Source of the DNA: a bacterium
GTDB lineage: Bacteria; CAYTYR01; UBA6262
NCBI GenBank assembly: GCA_028712895.1
Contig: JAQTPL010000015.1
Span: forward strand, 1-39,309
Direction of reading: 5' to 3'
DNA: 39,309 nt
Below, piece after piece: positions 16,724 through 24,548 of this stretch (the first letter of the stretch is position 1; each line of letters opens with the position of its first letter). The notes beneath the pieces were generated by a model. The model was not told the origin of the DNA. It ran no database searches and saw nothing but the letters and a program-made list of their open reading frames with translations. Both the position numbers and the translations under genes were made by a program.

Positions 16724-17028
16724 ATATACTTAACCTCTTTAATGATATATCTCTTTAGGCTAGGTTTTAAGGCATCTCTCATAACCAAGTCCACTTTTAC
16801 CCCGGCAATTTCTGATAGATAGTCTCCTATTTCAACGAACTTAAAAAGTCCGGGGATTTCACTAAAATCTACCAGTAAATCCAGATCACTCCCCTTTTTA
16901 TAATCTCCTCTAATATAAGAGCCGAATATACCTAATTCCTTGATCTTATATTTTTTCTTAAGGATAGGCTTTTGCCTTTTTAGTATTTTCTCAATTCTTT
17001 CCAATTTTGTCATCGTCATTTCCTTCAT
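16720..17028 (-). CDS. mntA: MntA-like nucleotidyltransferase antitoxin
   Basis: A minimal nucleotidyltransferase of 102 residues. The motif GSYIRGDYKKGSDLD starts at G36, giving metal ligands D48 and D50, with the third acid at D80 (VKVDLV). All catalytic positions are kept, so it should adenylylate and neutralise HepT. It precedes hepT and overlaps it by four bases. It is AT-rich, like the rest of the block. Confidence 0.85.
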   Translation of the reverse strand: MKEMTMTKLERIEKILKRQKPILKKKYKIKELGIFGSYIRGDYKKGSDLDLLVDFSEIPGLFKFVEIGDYLSEIAGVKVDLVMRDALKPSLKRYIIKEVKYI

Positions 17029-17046
17029 TGATTGTATCTTTATGGA

Positions 17047-17256
17047 TTACACTTCTTTTAAAGTATAGGGAGAAATCCAAACAACCCTACCATCTTTCCA
17101 GATCGCCAAAGGCCGGCCTGTCTCTCTATGTTGTTTTATGACTCCTCTAACTGCCGCTTTCATGGCTAAAACCGCTTTATCTTGAATTGACATCCTCTTA
17201 TTTCTTTTTGTCTTAGGCTTTTTATGTATCTCTTTCTTCTTAACGGCTGACTTCAT
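17047..17256 (-). CDS. Small basic protein, paralogue of the zeta-partner protein
   Basis: A 69-residue Lys/Arg-rich protein. Its core, AMKAAVRGVIKQHRETGRPLAIW then KDGRVV, is clearly homologous to the 46-residue protein at 17409-17549 (AMKKAVKEVVERHKESGRPLAVW then ENGRVV). The start at 17256 is favoured by GGAAGAGG upstream. An ATG at 17289 lies inside a palindrome and lacks a ribosome site. It is not next to an ATPase of its own, so it may be a leftover or decoy antitoxin. A role in binding the zeta-like ATPase is inferred. Confidence 0.65.
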   Translation of the reverse strand: MKSAVKKKEIHKKPKTKRNKRMSIQDKAVLAMKAAVRGVIKQHRETGRPLAIWKDGRVVWISPYTLKEV

Positions 17257-17283
17257 ATTATCCTCTTCCAAATACCAACCAGG

Positions 17284-17304
17284 TGTCAACCTACGCGGTT
17301 GACA
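17284..17304. repeat. Palindrome with CAACC-N5-GGTTG core, copy 1
   Basis: A perfect 8-bp stem (17284-17291 TGTCAACC with 17297-17304) has a 5-nt loop TACGC. Partial pairing extends outwards (AACCAAC/GTTGGTT). A second hairpin, 7-bp stem TCCGCCA/TGGCGGA, lies at 17322-17344. Both follow the truncated DUF3795 start. The palindrome at 18158-18178 shares the core and most of the loop in the opposite orientation. Confidence 0.6.
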
Positions 17305-17348
17305 GTTGGTTTATTCCCGCATCCGCCACAAAAGCGTTGGCGGACTCC

Positions 17349-17393
17349 CTACGGTCGCGCTACCAATTCCTTATCCGCAATGATTTCTTTCAT
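17349..17393 (-). pseudogene. 5'-end remnant of a DUF3795 gene
   Basis: The frame reads MKEIIADKELVARP and then a stop. The first 12 residues match the start of the intact DUF3795 protein (MKEIVVDKELVA), then homology ends abruptly at hairpin-forming sequence. It lies just downstream of the 46-residue zeta-partner gene. Confidence 0.7.
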
Positions 17394-17408
17394 AATTTTT
17401 CCTTTAGC

Positions 17409-17549
17409 TTATATCTTTTTATGTACTACTCTGCCATTTTCCCATACGGCTAAGGGACGACCAGATTCTTTATGGCGTTCAACGACTTCTTTTACTGCTT
17501 TCTTCATAGCTTCTTCCGCTTTCTTCTCTAAAGTCATTCGTTTTTTCAT
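17409..17549 (-). CDS. Small partner protein of the zeta-like ATPase
   Basis: A 46-residue protein: MKKRMTLEKKAEEAMKKAV, then KEVVERHKESGRPLAVWENG and RVVHKKI. A GAGG ribosome site overlaps the end of the zeta-like gene, and only two bases separate the stop codon from this start, so translation is coupled. It is paralogous to the 69-residue protein at 17047-17256. Many zeta-like P-loop genes have such a small partner downstream. An antitoxin or adaptor role is inferred. No DNA-binding motif is evident. Confidence 0.7.
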   Translation of the reverse strand: MKKRMTLEKKAEEAMKKAVKEVVERHKESGRPLAVWENGRVVHKKI

Positions 17550-17551
17550 CT

Positions 17552-18127
17552 TTACCTCACAGTTCTTTTGATCATTTCGAATAACTCTTTATTAAATACT
17601 TCTATGCTTTCATTTTTCCCTTTTGCTATAACCACAGGTTTCATCTTTGAATTATCAAATAATATCCAAGAATCCAGCAAAGGACAATATAAATTAAAAA
17701 AATTATAAATACTGCGCGTAAAACGCCTGCGGACATCTTCTACCGGAATATTATGCCCACCTTCAATTACCCGCTCCTTGATACGAGCGATTGATAATTC
17801 TGAACTAGGCACCCAGAGAAAGAATAAATATAACCCATATCCTTTAACTTTTAAAGAGCGGAGACGGTCAGCGTAAGACCTACCCGCCAATGTCGTTTCA
17901 AAACCAAAATCAATACCTTGTTTGGCATATTCATCAAGTTGCTGTAACACAAGCCTGCCAGCTTTAATAGCTACATTGTGAGGATTAGAAGGAGCTAGCT
18001 TTTTTGCTATAATATCAGCATTTACAAAATTCGGACAATCAACATAATCAGGAAGAAATTTATCTGCGAATGTAGTCTTACCTGATCCATTCGGCCCGGC
18101 AATTATATATACGTTCTTAGTTTTCAA
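17552..18127 (-). CDS. Zeta-toxin-like P-loop kinase
   Basis: A 191-residue P-loop protein of the zeta-toxin/AAA_33-like group. Walker A is GPNGSGKT at 11-18. NADIIAKKLAPSNP follows, then FGFETTLAGRSYADRL, and an arginine-rich lid (RIKERVIEGGHNIP, VRRRFTRS). True zeta toxins phosphorylate UDP-N-acetylglucosamine. Whether this short family does so is not known to me, so toxin is a family-level label. It is translationally coupled to the 46-residue gene. Upstream lie a palindrome and a DUF3795 remnant. Confidence 0.75.
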   Translation of the reverse strand: MKTKNVYIIAGPNGSGKTTFADKFLPDYVDCPNFVNADIIAKKLAPSNPHNVAIKAGRLVLQQLDEYAKQGIDFGFETTLAGRSYADRLRSLKVKGYGLYLFFLWVPSSELSIARIKERVIEGGHNIPVEDVRRRFTRSIYNFFNLYCPLLDSWILFDNSKMKPVVIAKGKNESIEVFNKELFEMIKRTVR

Positions 18128-18157
18128 TATATTTCCTCATATTACCATTTTCCACTT

Positions 18158-18178
18158 CCTCAACCGGGTAGGTTGAGG
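18158..18178. repeat. Palindrome with CAACC-N5-GGTTG core, copy 2
   Basis: A perfect 8-bp stem (18158-18165 CCTCAACC with 18171-18178) has a 5-nt loop GGGTA. On the opposite strand the loop reads TACCC, against TACGC in the copy at 17284-17304. It follows the second DUF3795 remnant and precedes the zeta-like gene. Confidence 0.6.
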
Positions 18179-18188
18179 TTCGGTTAAT

Positions 18189-18242
18189 TCAATACAACCC
18201 GCAATACGCCACTAACTCTTTATCCGCAATAATTTCTTTCAT
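18189..18242 (-). pseudogene. 5'-end remnant of a DUF3795 gene
   Basis: The frame reads MKEIIADKELVAYCGLY and then TGA. It matches the start of the intact DUF3795 protein through the first cysteine and stops where the second should be. A weak GGGA ribosome site precedes it. A palindrome begins about ten bases beyond the stop. It lies 57 bases downstream of the 883-residue gene. Confidence 0.75.
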
Positions 18243-18299
18243 ATACAGATTCCCTTTTAATTAGTATTGTGTCCCTGGATTTCCATAATTATATCGCTT

Positions 18300-20951
18300 T
18301 TAATGCTCCAATAATTTTATTCCCGAGTGGGATAACGCATCCTTATTTTCCTTATATGCCTTGTTTTTCAAATCAACAGCTTTCTTTTCTACGCTTCTTT
18401 TGAATTCGTTTTCTGAGGTTAAGTAACTAATCTTCCCGATATCTGTTTGACCTATAACCATTATTATATCTTCTATGGATTGATTCATTCTTAGTACTTC
18501 TTTATCTATTTTTCGCGCTATTTCATCAACTTTTTCAAATGAATTTAACTCTATATGACCACCCTGACCTCTTTGAAAAGCGAGTTCCCTAGCTTGCGCC
18601 ACTTCTTTTTCACCCTCTCTTAATATTTCATCCAAATTTAAACTGCTATTAGTAATTTCCCTTTTTACTTTTATCTTGATCATTTCTTTATTGGCTATTT
18701 CATTACCATTCTTAACTTGAATTATATTGTTTTTGATATCTATTTTATTATCTTTAATTAAATCACCATTTACTACATTATCCCCACTAATTGTATTTTG
18801 AGTTTGCGTAACTCCAGAATCTTTTCCGGGGGCGTATATCATTTGTTCTGTTGTACGCTTTTTTGATAATATATTTTCCATTCCGAAGAATAATGTCCCT
18901 ATACCCGCTAAAATACCAATCCAAATAGATATTTTCTTTAATATCTCTGATTTTACATAACCGTATTTATGTGGGGTTCCTATTTTTACCACATTGACTT
19001 TTTCCTGGCTTTTAACAGACAGGTCTTCTTTTTCTAATTTTAGTTCTTTGATTTCTTTAATATAATAATCATTAAACAATCTAGTACGTAATTTATATTT
19101 GGCACTTTTAATTGATAGTTTTATTCCAAAAAAGGATAAAACAGGTAATACATTTGTTAGAATTATATTCCAAGCCTTTTGCAAGCCATATACATTTGCA
19201 ATTTTAGGAACTATATAGTACATGACTAAGGCTATTAAGATAGCAATAAAATATGAACCTATATTTACAGTTTTACTTGCCCTACTTTTACATTTTCCTT
19301 TTATTACCAATTTAATCTCATCCATTTTACCTAAATACTGGTTTTGAGCTGCAAGTTCTGTATTATTAAGCGCTATTCCAAACAATCTTTTTTGTTCCTC
19401 AAGCTTCTGTTGAGTTTCCATATCAATTTTGCCACGTACATTTTTTATTTCCCCAAAAATTAAGCTCGAGGTTATTTGATCTACTTCTGACTCATCATAT
19501 TCAATCAATATGTCAATAATATGATGATTATAAAACAACATTGATATATCTTTGTCTTCAATATCTCCAGCTTTTTTTAAAGCGCTTAATATCTCATAAA
19601 ACTTTTTCCATATTTTGTTATCTATGGCTATTTCATGAGAATGGACAGCAATTATTGATTTTAAGGGTATTTCTTTATCAAGAGAAGGATTTTTTATCCA
19701 TAATATGTTTGTTAATAATCTATCACTAATAACTTCACATATCGTAACTTTTTCCCTATGTTTCATCCCAATAAAATTAAATCTTGCCAACTTAATATCA
19801 GATGTAAGAAAAATTGCCTTAGAACTTTCTATTTCTCTCTTAGTAGTGCCTCGTATCTCTTTGATTTTTTCTATTGCTGCTAAGTCATGATACCTACTTC
19901 TTTCAGTTTGGTACGATTGCAACGGTTTATATTTTATGATTCCTTCAACGTGCTCTTGCTGGGCCGGGAGATAATTACTTAAAGTAATATTTGTAGGCTC
20001 GATCTTTATTCCAAGCTCAACGATTTTTTGCTCAATATTTTGTATAAATTCCATTATGCTAATAGATGTATAGCCTAAAGACTTTAAACTGCTGAAAATA
20101 TGATGAACTCTTACATCAGCTACATATATATATTCTTCTTTTTGATAATTTATTAGGAAATTTACCATTTCCTCAATTGTAAAATCAAATATCTTTAAAT
20201 CAAATCCATTTTTATTAAGCAAATGAAATAGTTCTTTTGCCGCTTGATTCATTTCTGGTAAATTGAATCCAAAAAGACTAAATACAAAATTAGAATCCAA
20301 GAAAAGTTGTATTTCTCTAAATTTTTTATTTACTTCGGCTATGTTTGGCAAAAACAACGATGTGGTAATTATAGAGCCATACACCAATTCCTGTAGCGTT
20401 TTCCAGTAAATTGGTTTTTGCTTACTAGCAACATCAAAATAAACTACCAGTTTGTTTTCATAACCTTTCAATTTAGACTCATGAACAACCAAGTGACCTT
20501 TATTGTCCGGATTAAAAAACTCTACTATTGGTTCAATGTTCTTATTTATAAAATCTAAAAGAATATTATATATATCATCCAAAGGCAACTGCATTTCATT
20601 CAAGAAAATACGGATATCCTCAAGTAAAGCATTTATTTCTCTATTAATATCAGAATCTTTTACAAATCCTTCCTTATATATTACTCCTTTTTCTGAAAGC
20701 CTGAATCGATTCCCTTCTTTTTCTATATAACCATTTCTTTTTGCTCTATTAATAATGGTTTCTAATGTGTGCCTAGGAATAGGCAGACAAAATAATTCTT
20801 TAATTTTTAATTGAATATTACTTAAATCACAAAAACTTCTATTGCTTGGTAAAACACTAATAACAAGAGGGCAAAAGGTATCAATATAATCTTTTTTTTG
20901 TTCATAGATAGCTCTTATTAACGAATATGTGTAAAGCAATTTATCATTCAT
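18300..20951 (-). CDS. HTH-PIN-membrane fusion protein, candidate defence gene
   Basis: An 883-residue protein without a family name I know. Residues about 40-95 resemble a winged helix (IPRHTLETIINRAKRNGYIEKEG, then NRFRLSEKG). Residues about 212-400 look like a PIN nuclease: D219 (QLFLDSNFVFSLFGF), E260 (FDFTIEEMVNFL), D356 (RYHDLAAIEKI), D385 (FLTSDIKLARFN). Three membrane segments lie near 563-584, 593-613 and 673-697. Next is an Asn/Asp-rich linker (ISGDNVVNGDLIKDN) and a charged helical tail. The gene is much more AT-rich than the leu genes and stands among toxin-antitoxin genes. An abortive-infection or anti-phage role is inference. ATG 20951 has AGAAGG eight bases upstream. Confidence 0.65.
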   Translation of the reverse strand: MNDKLLYTYSLIRAIYEQKKDYIDTFCPLVISVLPSNRSFCDLSNIQLKIKELFCLPIPRHTLETIINRAKRNGYIEKEGNRFRLSEKGVIYKEGFVKDSDINREINALLEDIRIFLNEMQLPLDDIYNILLDFINKNIEPIVEFFNPDNKGHLVVHESKLKGYENKLVVYFDVASKQKPIYWKTLQELVYGSIITTSLFLPNIAEVNKKFREIQLFLDSNFVFSLFGFNLPEMNQAAKELFHLLNKNGFDLKIFDFTIEEMVNFLINYQKEEYIYVADVRVHHIFSSLKSLGYTSISIMEFIQNIEQKIVELGIKIEPTNITLSNYLPAQQEHVEGIIKYKPLQSYQTERSRYHDLAAIEKIKEIRGTTKREIESSKAIFLTSDIKLARFNFIGMKHREKVTICEVISDRLLTNILWIKNPSLDKEIPLKSIIAVHSHEIAIDNKIWKKFYEILSALKKAGDIEDKDISMLFYNHHIIDILIEYDESEVDQITSSLIFGEIKNVRGKIDMETQQKLEEQKRLFGIALNNTELAAQNQYLGKMDEIKLVIKGKCKSRASKTVNIGSYFIAILIALVMYYIVPKIANVYGLQKAWNIILTNVLPVLSFFGIKLSIKSAKYKLRTRLFNDYYIKEIKELKLEKEDLSVKSQEKVNVVKIGTPHKYGYVKSEILKKISIWIGILAGIGTLFFGMENILSKKRTTEQMIYAPGKDSGVTQTQNTISGDNVVNGDLIKDNKIDIKNNIIQVKNGNEIANKEMIKIKVKREITNSSLNLDEILREGEKEVAQARELAFQRGQGGHIELNSFEKVDEIARKIDKEVLRMNQSIEDIIMVIGQTDIGKISYLTSENEFKRSVEKKAVDLKNKAYKENKDALSHSGIKLLEH

Positions 20952-21051
20952 TTTTAAAACCTTCTCATATATGATACCTATTCACTATTTAGATTATCGT
21001 CTATTCTTAAACTATACAGGTGAAAATGAACTCGGTGATGACATATGTTTT

Positions 21052-21270
21052 CAGGGAACTGATCATTATTTTGAGCGAGCTTGTCGATTTCAGCCAAAGC
21101 ACGCTTGCAGACAACGAGGGTATCTTTTGGTTGCTGGATGCCGAGCATGTCTGACGCCCTTTAGGGCGAGTTGCGGAGGCACCGAGTTGTCAAAAGAACT
21201 TTGGCGCAGGATTCGCCAAGGGCGGATATGGAAAGCGACACCGGAGCGAACAAATAGTGACAGTTTCCTG
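21052..21270. mobile_element. MITE-like element, copy 1
   Basis: A 219-bp non-coding element whose ends (CAGGGAACT and AGTTTCCTG) form imperfect terminal inverted repeats of about 42 nt. It is a direct repeat of 22766-22998: the outer roughly 60 nt on each side are closely alike, and the centre differs. The centre forms a hairpin (CGCCCTTTAGGGCG). It ends ten bases from the leuC stop codon and marks the edge of the accessory block. No transposase and no clear target duplication are seen. Confidence 0.7.
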
Positions 21271-21280
21271 AAAAAGAACC

Positions 21281-22540
21281 TTATAACTCCTCGGGGCTCG
21301 CGATCCTTCCTAGCACCGCACTCGCCGCGGCAACTGCAGGATTCGACAGATACACTTCACTCTGCGGATCCCCCATCCTGCCCACAAAATTCCTATTAGT
21401 CGTCGCCAGCGCCCTCTCACCCTTAGCCAGTATGCCCATATGCCCGCCCAGGCACGGCCCGCACGTCGGCGTGGAAATAGCTGCGCCAGCATCCATGAAT
21501 ATCTTAAACAGCCCTTCATCCATCGCCTGCCGCCACACTTCCTGCGTCGCCGGGATAACGATGAGCCGAATATATTTATGTACTTTCTGTCCTTTGATGA
21601 CTTCAGCTGCCAGTTGGAGATCCTCTATACGGCCATTGGTGCAAGAACCGATCACCACCTGGTCAATCATAACTTTGCCGACTTTGGATATCGGCTTCAC
21701 GTTGCTCGGCAGGTGCGGGAAAGCCACCATTGGCTCCAGTTTCGTGACATCATATTCTTTAGTCTCTACATATTTGGCAGTTTTGTCGCTTTCATAAGTT
21801 TCATATGGCTCTTTAGCTCTTTTCTCTACATATTTAAGCGTCGTTTCATCGACACCCATGATGCCATTCTTGCCGCCGGCCTCTATAGCCATGTTGCACA
21901 TAGTGAACCTGTCTGACATGGGCAGGCCATCAATAGTATCACCGCAGAATTCCATCGAGCGATAGAGCGCGCCATCTACTCCGATATCCCCGATAGTGTG
22001 CAGGATGAGGTCTTTGCCGCCGACCCACTTCGGCAGTTTGCCGCGGTAAATGAATTTCATAGCTTCAGGCACTTTGAACCAGCACTCACCTGTGATCATC
22101 ACTGCTGCCAAGTCAGTACTGCCGACTCCGGTAGAAAATGCACCCATAGCGCCATAGGTGCAGGTATGTGAATCTGCGCCGATGATCACCTGTCCGGGAA
22201 GGACAATGCCCTGTTCCGGCAGGAGCGCGTGCTCTACGCCCATTTCGCCGACTTCAAAATAGTATTTCAGCTTTTGCTCTTTGGCGAATTCGCGCAGGAT
22301 CTTTACCTGTTCGGCTGATTTAATATCTTTGCAGGGAGTAAAATGGTCAGGGACAAGCACTACCTTATCCTTGTCAAATACTCTCTTGGCTTTGGCTTTT
22401 TTGAATTCGCTGATAGCTATAGGCGCGGTGACGTCATTGCCGAGGGCAATGTCCACTTTGGCCTGTATCAGCTCACCGGCATGCACTTCTTCTTTGCCGC
22501 AATGCGCTGCCAGTATCTTCTCGGTGATTGTCATTCCCAT
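21281..22540 (-). CDS. leuC: 3-Isopropylmalate dehydratase large subunit
   Basis: The large, [4Fe-4S]-binding subunit of isopropylmalate isomerase, about 419 residues (short LeuC class). Visible are [65 protein letters not shown] and a C-terminal [11 protein letters not shown], which give the three cluster cysteines. AAGGAG lies one base from an ATG at 22549 but ten from the ATG at 22540, which I prefer. It should act on both isopropylmalate and citramalate. MITE-like copies lie on both sides, and leuD lies about 6 kb away. Confidence 0.92.
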   Translation of the reverse strand: MGMTITEKILAAHCGKEEVHAGELIQAKVDIALGNDVTAPIAISEFKKAKAKRVFDKDKVVLVPDHFTPCKDIKSAEQVKILREFAKEQKLKYYFEVGEMGVEHALLPEQGIVLPGQVIIGADSHTCTYGAMGAFSTGVGSTDLAAVMITGECWFKVPEAMKFIYRGKLPKWVGGKDLILHTIGDIGVDGALYRSMEFCGDTIDGLPMSDRFTMCNMAIEAGGKNGIMGVDETTLKYVEKRAKEPYETYESDKTAKYVETKEYDVTKLEPMVAFPHLPSNVKPISKVGKVMIDQVVIGSCTNGRIEDLQLAAEVIKGQKVHKYIRLIVIPATQEVWRQAMDEGLFKIFMDAGAAISTPTCGPCLGGHMGILAKGERALATTNRNFVGRMGDPQSEVYLSNPAVAAASAVLGRIASPEEL

Positions 22541-22559
22541 TTTCAACATACTCCTTTAG

Positions 22560-22765
22560 AATTATTATTGTTTTTAAACTAATTGGCTCGCTGTCTCGCT
22601 GCGCCGTTTCGAAAAGCGCGTCGTTTTCCCCTGCGAGGAAAACGCGCTCAATTCTCGCTTGAGTTCCCCAAAGTACGGGGATGAAGAGTCCATGCCAACT
22701 CAAGCTCCGAACGTTTTCTTCACTGGCATCAGCGGCCGCGCTCGCCTATTCTAAACTGTATAAAT
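22560..22765. other. Structured intergenic region upstream of leuC
   Basis: About 200 bases without a gene but with strong pairing. A 9-bp stem (22657-22665 with 22697-22705) encloses a CCCC/GGGG hairpin (22666-22669 with 22677-22680). A separate 8-bp stem CGTTTTCC/GGAAAACG lies at 22622-22644. The direct repeat CTCGCTG occurs near 22586-22600. It is GC-rich compared with spacers elsewhere. It could be a leader structure for leuC or a fragment of a mobile element. No known riboswitch consensus is recognised. Confidence 0.45.
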
Positions 22766-22998
22766 CAGGGAACTCGTCATTATTTTGAGCGAGCTTGTCG
22801 GTTTCAGCCAAAGCACGCTTGAGTCCTTTTCGGAATACCCGCAACCGAAAAAGGGTGGCGAGGATGTTTGAGCGACACCGCTCCGCCGGTGTAGCGAGTT
22901 CCGGAGCCACCGAAAAGACGAAAGATCTTTGGCGCAGGATCCGCCAAGGGCGGATATGGAAACCGACACTGGAGCGAACAAATATTGACAGTTTCCTG
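22766..22998. mobile_element. MITE-like element, copy 2
   Basis: A 233-bp copy in the same orientation as 21052-21270. The terminal inverted repeats are imperfect over about 42 nt, with perfect ends (CAGG) and a perfect inner ten (22796-22805 with 22959-22968, TGTCGGTTTC). AT flanks both sides, possibly a 2-bp target duplication. The central hairpin (ACACCG/CGGTGT) differs in sequence from the one in copy 1. It ends 11 bases from the leuA stop. Confidence 0.7.
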
Positions 22999-23009
22999 AT
23001 AATTTCTAT

Positions 23010-24548
23010 TTATTTACTTTTTACTGCCTTTGGGCTCAGCAGACGGTTCACCGCATTAAGATATGCCTTAGCACTGGCTTCAATAATATCAGTGGAAGCG
23101 CCTTGTCCAGTCACTACATGCCCCTTGGCATCCGCAATCCTGACGATCACTTCGCCCTGCGCATCCTGCCCGCCGCTGACCGCGCGAATCCCGTATTCCA
23201 GCAGTTTGCACTTCAGTCCGGTAATGCGGTCAATAGCTTTGTAGGTCGCATCAACAGGACCATCACCGGAAGAAGCTTCCTGGATAACTTTATCGCCTTT
23301 ACGCAGGCGGATAGTTGCGGTCGGTATGGTCTGGCTGCCGCTGACGGTGTGGATATAGTCCAGCTTATAGACCGGGATCACCTGGGAGATCTCATCCTCG
23401 ACGATTGCTACGAGGTCCTCATCAAAGATCTCTTTTTTCTTATCTGCCAGGACCTTAAATCTCTCGGATATCTTATCTAGGTCTTTCTCCTTGAACGTAT
23501 AGCCCAGGGAATTAAGCCGCTGCTTCAGGGCATGCCGGCCGGAATGTTTGCCCAGTACCAGTCCTGAACCCTGCCAGCCGATACTCTTGGCATCCATGAT
23601 CTCGTAGGTACTTTTCTCAGCCATGACCCCGTGCTGGTGAATGCCAGCCTCATGCGCGAAAGCATTAGCTCCGACAATAGCCTTGTTCGGCTGAACCGGT
23701 ATGCCGGTCAGCGTACTCACCATCCGTGAGGTTTTGTAAATCTCTTTGGTCTCAATATCGGTATGCACATTGAACAGATCTTTCCTGGTCTTGATCGCCA
23801 TGACGATCTCTTCCAGGCTGGCATTGCCGGCTCTCTCTCCCAGGCCGTTAATGGTGCATTCTACCTGGCGCACCCCGGCAGCAACAGCTGCCAGTGAATT
23901 AGCTACAGACAGGCCAAGATCATTGTGGCAATGCACGCTGATGACTGCTTTATCCACATTAGGGACCTTATTGAAAATATTCATGAGCATCACAGCGAAT
24001 TCAGCCGGAATACTGTAACCAACTGTATCCGGGATATTGACCGTAGCCGCACCGGCTTTAATGACTGCTTCTACTACCTGCCACAGGAATTCCTGGTTGG
24101 AACGTACCGCGTCTTCAGCGCTGAACTCCACATTATCGCAGAAACGGCGCGCGTATTTCACGGCGCTTACCGCGCGGGCCAGTGCTTCTTCGCGGGACAT
24201 TTTCAGCTTATGCTTCAGGTGTATATCACTAGTGGCCAGGAATATATGGATCCGCGGCCTCTTGCTGTATTTCACCGCGTTCCAGCAGGCGTCAATATCT
24301 TTCTCTATAGCTCTGGACAGGCCGCAGATCTGCGGACCTTTTACTTCCTGGGCAATTAGTTTTACAGCTTCGAAATCGCCGGGTGAACAAATCGGGAAAC
24401 CGGCTTCGATCACATCTACTTTCATTTTGGCTAGTTGCCGGCCAATCTCGATCTTTTGCGCTGTATTCAGGCTGGCGCCCGGCGATTGCTCACCATCGCG
24501 CAGCGTAGTATCAAATATTATTATTTTATTTTTATCATTATTTTTCAT
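23010..24548 (-). CDS. leuA: 2-Isopropylmalate synthase
   Basis: It condenses acetyl-CoA with 2-oxoisovalerate, the committed step to leucine. It has 512 residues, the normal long form. The catalytic barrel has DTTLRDGEQSPGASLN, VEAGFP, and the metal-binding SVHCHNDLGLSVANS. The C-terminal regulatory domain (about 380-512) has DGPVDATYKAIDRIT and GQGASTDIIEASAKAYLNAVN, so leucine feedback is expected. Its start overlaps the pssA stop by four bases. The related enzyme at 31690-33246 is citramalate synthase, distinguished by its own signature. Confidence 0.93.
   Translation of the reverse strand: MKNNDKNKIIIFDTTLRDGEQSPGASLNTAQKIEIGRQLAKMKVDVIEAGFPICSPGDFEAVKLIAQEVKGPQICGLSRAIEKDIDACWNAVKYSKRPRIHIFLATSDIHLKHKLKMSREEALARAVSAVKYARRFCDNVEFSAEDAVRSNQEFLWQVVEAVIKAGAATVNIPDTVGYSIPAEFAVMLMNIFNKVPNVDKAVISVHCHNDLGLSVANSLAAVAAGVRQVECTINGLGERAGNASLEEIVMAIKTRKDLFNVHTDIETKEIYKTSRMVSTLTGIPVQPNKAIVGANAFAHEAGIHQHGVMAEKSTYEIMDAKSIGWQGSGLVLGKHSGRHALKQRLNSLGYTFKEKDLDKISERFKVLADKKKEIFDEDLVAIVEDEISQVIPVYKLDYIHTVSGSQTIPTATIRLRKGDKVIQEASSGDGPVDATYKAIDRITGLKCKLLEYGIRAVSGGQDAQGEVIVRIADAKGHVVTGQGASTDIIEASAKAYLNAVNRLLSPKAVKSK

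Noticed and set aside
20971-21399. Plus-strand open frame over the first MITE-like copy
   Set aside because: It crosses the leuC 3' end in antisense and is explained by the repeat. The matching frame over copy 2 has different residues.
22473-22703. A 76-codon minus-strand frame overlapping the leuC start
   Set aside because: It lies in structured spacer sequence and in another frame of leuC. No ribosome site and no protein-like composition.
22550-23009. T-box leader for leuC
   Set aside because: No T-box consensus or antiterminator was found. The interval is explained by a MITE-like copy and a separate structured segment.
23010-24548. Treating leuA and cimA as duplicates of one enzyme
   Set aside because: Their signatures differ (DGEQSPGASLN versus [11 protein letters not shown]) and fit the two separate synthases.
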